The notes under the pieces were generated by a model. The model did not search any database and had not been told where the DNA came from. It worked only from the letters and a program-made list of their open reading frames with translations. The position numbers were made by a program, and so were the translations under genes. DNA of 56,793 nucleotides from Clostridia bacterium. GTDB lineage: Bacteria; Bacillota; Clostridia; Christensenellales; SZUA-584. The stretch is taken from positions 1 to 56,793 of the forward strand of contig QKIQ01000109.1 in assembly GCA_003249555.1 (NCBI GenBank). The letters run 5' to 3'. Of the stretch, positions 52,888-56,793 are shown piece after piece; the first letter of the stretch is position 1, and every line of letters starts with the position of its first letter.

Positions 52888-54353
52888 CTTGCCTGCTCCT
52901 TCTTAATGATAAACAAAGTCGGACAAAGACCGCCCGATTCAAAATTCTCTTCATGTATCAAGTGTAGCGCTTGCCTCTTCGCGATTTCATCGCGCAGAAG
53001 CTTCTTTTCCTGCGTAAGCAAAAAAGCAAAACCGCCGTCCTTAAGCAGCGCCAGAAGTTTATCCGCAAAAGCCTCATAAAGCTTTACGTTTGATGTATGC
53101 CCCGAAACGCGAATACCAAACGGCATATTCGCGATGATTTCGTCATATTGCGCGGCACCATAGTTTAAAATATCCCCGTGTATCAACGCGATGCGAATAG
53201 CGCTTGCGCGGCGGTTGGTGCAAGCCGCCTTGATGGCTTGTCCCGAAATATCCACACCCACCAGCGATTTTGCGGGTTTTAGGTGCGCACGTTCTATCAG
53301 CATGGTACCGCTTCCGCAAAACGGATCCAGCACATCCGCGGTTTCTCTCATATACGGCTCGCACAGCCGCATAATACTGGCCGCCGTCACAGGATTGATA
53401 CTGGCCGCAATGGATGTCTTCCGATAATCAAAACGTTGGTCGGCAAATTTGGCATAAGCATATCCTTTCAGCAGCCGCAATTCAAATGCATATGCAGACG
53501 GGTTATCAGTATAGCCATATACCGCGAGCCCTTTAGACACCGCCATGATGGCATCCCGCCGCTTATCGGGGCGCACGGCTCCCGCTTCAATGCGATAATA
53601 CTGCCCCTTGCACCCCATGGCATCAAGCGCTGCGGCAATGGCTTTATAGTCGCCTAATTTCCCGGCTTGAAAAAGCGCGTCCTCGTAGCAGCGCAGCTTA
53701 CCAACATATGCAGACGGCACTTCAAATGCGTCTTGCAGCATCGACGGGCAGAATTTAATACCCTTGGCTTCAAGCTCGGCGGCAAGCGCGCTTGGTTTCA
53801 TGCAGGTCAGCGTGCCCCACTGCGGTAACCGCAGCTTCATGGGCGCCTGCTGCGGCACCGCCGCTTTTCCAAGTGCTTTTTTGAGCGCATCACGCTCGGC
53901 CTGCATATGCTTAGTCTCACCCGGCTCCACGACATAGTTTTTAAGATAACGCTCGGGATCCTTGGTGTTGCCCAGCGCCAATATAATGGACGGGCGCACA
54001 AATCGCGTGTTTTCACGTTTAAGCGCTTCAAACAGCTTATCTGCACACACATCGGGCGCGCATTGACCAATCAGCTTATAGGCGCTTTTGCGCGCCTTGT
54101 CGTCGTCAATTGACATGAGCGTATCCGCATCACGAATGACCAGCGGCGACAGTGCTTGCTGCCCCACCTTCTTTTTCGCCATATCACAGAGCGCTTTAAA
54201 AGCCGCGCGGTTGTCCTCTCCCGTTGTCATGCCGTAAATACGGCGCGGCGCGTTCGGAAGCGCAAGCATGGCCTCCATGGTATGTTTGGATTTTTCACCC
54301 GACTCGGTCAGATAACGCCTGACCAACGCAGCGAGCGCATCATTTTGAGACAT
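52884..54353 (-). CDS. Class I RNA methyltransferase (UPF0020/RlmL-Trm type)
   Basis: A 489-residue protein. The C-terminal ~190 residues are a SAM methyltransferase with LDPFCGSGTMLIERA (motif I) and IIANMPFGIRV (NxPFG, in place of NPPY) as in RNA guanine-N2 enzymes. The N-terminal ~150 residues are helical, HEAT-like; a THUMP-like region may lie between. It overlaps murG by 14 bases upstream and the sugar kinase by four downstream. The rRNA or tRNA target is not determined by sequence here. Confidence 0.85.
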   Translation of the reverse strand: MSQNDALAALVRRYLTESGEKSKHTMEAMLALPNAPRRIYGMTTGEDNRAAFKALCDMAKKKVGQQALSPLVIRDADTLMSIDDDKARKSAYKLIGQCAPDVCADKLFEALKRENTRFVRPSIILALGNTKDPERYLKNYVVEPGETKHMQAERDALKKALGKAAVPQQAPMKLRLPQWGTLTCMKPSALAAELEAKGIKFCPSMLQDAFEVPSAYVGKLRCYEDALFQAGKLGDYKAIAAALDAMGCKGQYYRIEAGAVRPDKRRDAIMAVSKGLAVYGYTDNPSAYAFELRLLKGYAYAKFADQRFDYRKTSIAASINPVTAASIMRLCEPYMRETADVLDPFCGSGTMLIERAHLKPAKSLVGVDISGQAIKAACTNRRASAIRIALIHGDILNYGAAQYDEIIANMPFGIRVSGHTSNVKLYEAFADKLLALLKDGGFAFLLTQEKKLLRDEIAKRQALHLIHEENFESGGLCPTLFIIKKEQAR

Positions 54354-55404
54354 CGTTTACAATCCTTGCCACGGTATCCGCGGCGTCGGCGGCGTTCTCA
54401 CGCTTCATTCGCCGCCGCAGCGTATCCGCATCGTTATACAGCTTATCGATGGCTTCCAGCAAAGTCTCTGCGGTAAGCGCCTCCTGTGGCAGCACATGCG
54501 AAAAGCCCTGTTCCTTGAAATATTGCGCGTTCAGCACCTGGTCGCCGCGGCTGGACGCTTTGCTGAGCGGTACAAGCAACGCGGGCAATGCCATGGCGAG
54601 TATCTCAAACACAGCAGTTGCGCCTGCGCGTGACAGCATGATATCCGCCGCCGCGTACAGGTCTGCAAGCTCGCTGTCCACATAGCCAAACTGTTTGCAT
54701 CCGCATGGCAGAAAGCCGCACGCAAGGTTCTCCTTGCCGCGGATATGAATCACGTCAAAACGCTGCGTGAGCGTGGGCATGATGCTGTCCAGCGCTTCAT
54801 TGATTGGCTGCGCACCAAGGCTGCCTCCCATCACAAGCAGCATGGGCTTATTACCCGAAAAGCTGCACAGTTTCAACGCATTGTCCTTATTACCTTTTAG
54901 CAGTTCCTCCCTAATCGGCAGCCCCGTGTAAACGCCCTTGCCCTCCGGTATGCTTTTCAGCGTAGACGAAAATGCCACGCAGACTTTTTGCGCGCGCGGT
55001 ATGCACAGCCTGTTCGCAAGACCAGGCGTATAGTCCGACTCATGCAGCACCACGGGAATCTTGAGCTTATGCGCAGCAAACACGACCGGCACGCTCACAA
55101 AACCGCCTTTGGAAAACACGACCGAAGGTTTTATTTTTTTGAGTATATGTTTGGCCTGCATATATCCCGCAAGAATTTTAGCGGGGTCGGTAAAGTTCTT
55201 CAGGCTGAAATACCGCCGCAGCTTGCCTGCGCTGATCATGTGATACGGCAGGCCGGCTTTTTCGATGATCTCCCGCTCCATGCCGTTTTTTGTGCCTATG
55301 TATTCAATATGGTAACCCATCTGTTTCAGCTTTGGAATTATAGCCAGATTCGGCGTCACATGACCGGCCGTTCCACCGCCCGTCAGCACGACTGTTTTGC
55401 TCAT
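54340..55404 (-). CDS. murG: MurG UDP-GlcNAc transferase
   Basis: A 354-residue GT28 glycosyltransferase that adds GlcNAc to lipid I to make lipid II on the inner membrane face. It has GGGTAGHVTPNLAI at the N-terminus, FSKGGFVSVPVVFAA, HESDYTPGLANR, and the UDP-binding end GGSLGAQPINEAL with LSRAGATAVFEILA. The ATG at 55404 has GGAGAGG upstream; the frame is open to 55434. First gene of the leftward housekeeping run. Confidence 0.95.
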   Translation of the reverse strand: MSKTVVLTGGGTAGHVTPNLAIIPKLKQMGYHIEYIGTKNGMEREIIEKAGLPYHMISAGKLRRYFSLKNFTDPAKILAGYMQAKHILKKIKPSVVFSKGGFVSVPVVFAAHKLKIPVVLHESDYTPGLANRLCIPRAQKVCVAFSSTLKSIPEGKGVYTGLPIREELLKGNKDNALKLCSFSGNKPMLLVMGGSLGAQPINEALDSIMPTLTQRFDVIHIRGKENLACGFLPCGCKQFGYVDSELADLYAAADIMLSRAGATAVFEILAMALPALLVPLSKASSRGDQVLNAQYFKEQGFSHVLPQEALTAETLLEAIDKLYNDADTLRRRMKRENAADAADTVARIVNDVSK

Positions 55405-55608
55405 ATAGTCATCCTCTCCGTAATCTTGTTGCATTATACCATACGGTCACATGAAATCATACTATGTATTATATGAGCCCAAACATGAAACGTTAGCTGC
55501 CCGGCTTGTTGCTTATCGTTTAACATCGATTGGATGCGCAAAAAACTCACATTTTTAAGAAATGTGTTTTATAAAATGCGATATGTCCGCCCATAATCAA
55601 ATGCCTTC

Positions 55609-55950
55609 TTATATTTTATTCATCTTGATCATTTGCGCAATGCTTTGAAGCTTTTGGCGCTGCACATCGTCCAGCATTGGCGCGACGTTTTGAATAAACC
55701 CATCCAGCATATCATCGGTGAACGAGCCGTCTTTGCGTCCTTGTAAAATCGCACGCTCGAGGTCTCCCATCAGTTCATCCTCGTTCTTGCCTTCGTACTG
55801 CGCGAAAGTTTCCTCCATGCTGCGTATATTGTCTTCCTCAATATGACCCGCATCCATATTGAACTTTTCCGCCACCGCGTGAACCTCTTCTTTGCTCACC
55901 AAGGATGCTTGTTTATCCTTTTTCATCTGTCTTAAATCCTTTTTGGACAT
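55609..55950 (-). CDS. Small acidic helical protein
   Basis: A 113-residue charged protein, lysine-rich at the start (MSKKDLRQMKKDKQ) and acidic after, with no membrane segment. The family is unknown. AGGGAGG precedes the ATG. It is leftward, 200 bases before murG; the gap 55405-55608 shows no gene. It diverges from the Met-rich protein at the right edge, and the two may be functionally linked. Confidence 0.65.
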   Translation of the reverse strand: MSKKDLRQMKKDKQASLVSKEEVHAVAEKFNMDAGHIEEDNIRSMEETFAQYEGKNEDELMGDLERAILQGRKDGSFTDDMLDGFIQNVAPMLDDVQRQKLQSIAQMIKMNKI

Positions 55951-56116
55951 TTATTTCCCTCCTTTTGTCACTGTCTATAAAAGCACGGTGCCTCTTAAAA
56001 AATTAATCTAATTCGGTTTATTACATATATATTCGTCTTACACGCCAAAGTGCACGAAGCCACGTTTTTTCGCATACGATGTTAAGAGAGAAATTATGTA
56101 AAGGAGACGGTTAATC

Positions 56117-56793
56117 ATGATGAGATTTCCGTTCGGCTCCCGCCCCGGCCCCAGACAAACGCAAAAATACCCTCAGCAAGCACATCATCCGCAACCGCAA
56201 AGCATCGCATACGGTGATCTGCTAAAACACGCATCGTTTTCACCTGAGCTTAGCTTTTTGCTCGCGATGACGTTAAAGGACGGCATGAGCCGCCAGTCTG
56301 TGCTGGATATGCTTAAAGCCATAGAACCGCATGTAAGCGCCGGCGACAGAGACGCCATACATAGCATTTACAGCGCCCAGAGGTGCGCAGAGGAATACCG
56401 CCGGAATCCGCCCGTTCATCCGCCCGGCCACAGCGGCTCGGGGCTGAACGCGTTCTCACGGCTTACACGCCAGCAGGCTTTGCTTGATGTGCTCTCGCGC
56501 TACGCCGGCCCGGACACTAAGTCGATGATGCGCGGCCTTGCGCAGTCGGTCAGTATGCAGGAAAACTTTGAGCGCATGACGCGCAGAATGGAGAAACTGA
56601 GAAATATGAATACATCGTCTCCCGAACATATGTTTGAAGCTCTGTCGATGTTTATGCCGAAAGAGGAGCAGTCGAAGTTTCGCAACATGCAAAACATGAT
56701 GCGTATGATGGGTTCCATGAAAAATTTTAAACCCGAAGACATGTTCAAATTTATGGGCAATATGGGTGGTAAAAGCAGTACGGGAGGAAACAA
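56117..56793 (+). CDS. Met-rich helical protein, runs off the right edge
   Basis: An open frame of at least 225 codons starting MMRFPFGSRPGPRQTQKYP, with AGGAG 11 bases upstream, still open at the last base of the window. It has a Pro/Gln-rich start, a helical middle (LSFLLAMTLKDGMSRQSVLDML) and a strikingly Met-rich end (MQNMMRMMGSMKNF..MFKFMGNMGG), suggesting a hydrophobic groove or packing surface. No family is recognised. The GC-rich third positions and constant codon character support real coding. Confidence 0.7.
   Translation, partial: MMRFPFGSRPGPRQTQKYPQQAHHPQPQSIAYGDLLKHASFSPELSFLLAMTLKDGMSRQSVLDMLKAIEPHVSAGDRDAIHSIYSAQRCAEEYRRNPPVHPPGHSGSGLNAFSRLTRQQALLDVLSRYAGPDTKSMMRGLAQSVSMQENFERMTRRMEKLRNMNTSSPEHMFEALSMFMPKEEQSKFRNMQNMMRMMGSMKNFKPEDMFKFMGNMGGKSSTGGN

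Overview
The window reads as a chromosomal segment of a Gram-positive, low-to-mid GC anaerobe of the Clostridia type (Bacillota). The signs are strong AGGAGG-type ribosome binding sites, consensus TTGACA/TATAAT promoters, many lipobox lipoproteins, a guaBA-murG housekeeping block and MobV-type mobilisable elements typical of Firmicutes. No genus can be named from the sequence alone. No rRNA, tRNA or CRISPR array was seen.

Layout, right to left (the main direction of transcription). (1) 48.8-56.8 kb is housekeeping chromosome: murG, an rRNA-type methyltransferase, a PfkB sugar kinase, then guaB and guaA. A divergent small-protein gene pair lies at the far right, and the rightmost gene runs off the window. 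(2) The 3' end of guaA is an integration site. The 13-bp motif CGAGTGGGAGTGA, which encodes the last residues and stop of GuaA, recurs (as CGAGTGGGAGTAA) at 32.44 kb and in a weaker form (CGAGTTTGAGTGA) at 0.79 kb. Each of the two leftward copies is followed, on its right-hand side, by the same ~150-bp arm. The simplest reading is two integrative mobilisable islands in tandem: island A (about 32.44-48.83 kb) and island B (about 0.79-32.44 kb).

Both islands share a guaA-proximal backbone in the same order: XRE repressor, excisionase, tyrosine integrase, RHH/MobC-like protein, RepA-like ATPase, ParM-like actin, small ParM partner, MobV relaxase. Backbone B has a frameshifted integrase and a damaged ATPase gene. 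Backbone A has an intact integrase, but its ATPase gene is deleted to a stub.

Cargo of island A looks like a defence locus: a small HTH controller, a methyltransferase pair, a DUF2971 protein, a 971-aa GIY-YIG-like/DEAD helicase, a dual-specificity-type phosphatase, a zinc-ribbon protein with a HEPN-like motif and a CHAT (caspase-like) protease. A 1.2-kb IS5-type element has inserted cleanly between two of these genes.

Cargo of island B is a large phospho-signalling and cell-surface system. It has a transmembrane Ser/Thr kinase with an extracellular leucine-rich-repeat domain, two PP2C phosphatases, three FHA proteins, a LytTR regulator with a degenerate receiver, HEAT-repeat and zinc-ribbon proteins, two NUDIX paralogues and a 730-aa protein made of two radical-SAM/SPASM-like halves that have both lost the SAM-cluster cysteines. 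Around these lie several lipoproteins, two of which share an unusual C-terminal domain. I do not recognise this combination as a described system, and it is the most interesting part of the window. An IS3-type element and a lipoprotein fragment close its left end. Left of the last att-like site there is a terminator-like hairpin and a truncated AraC-type regulator.
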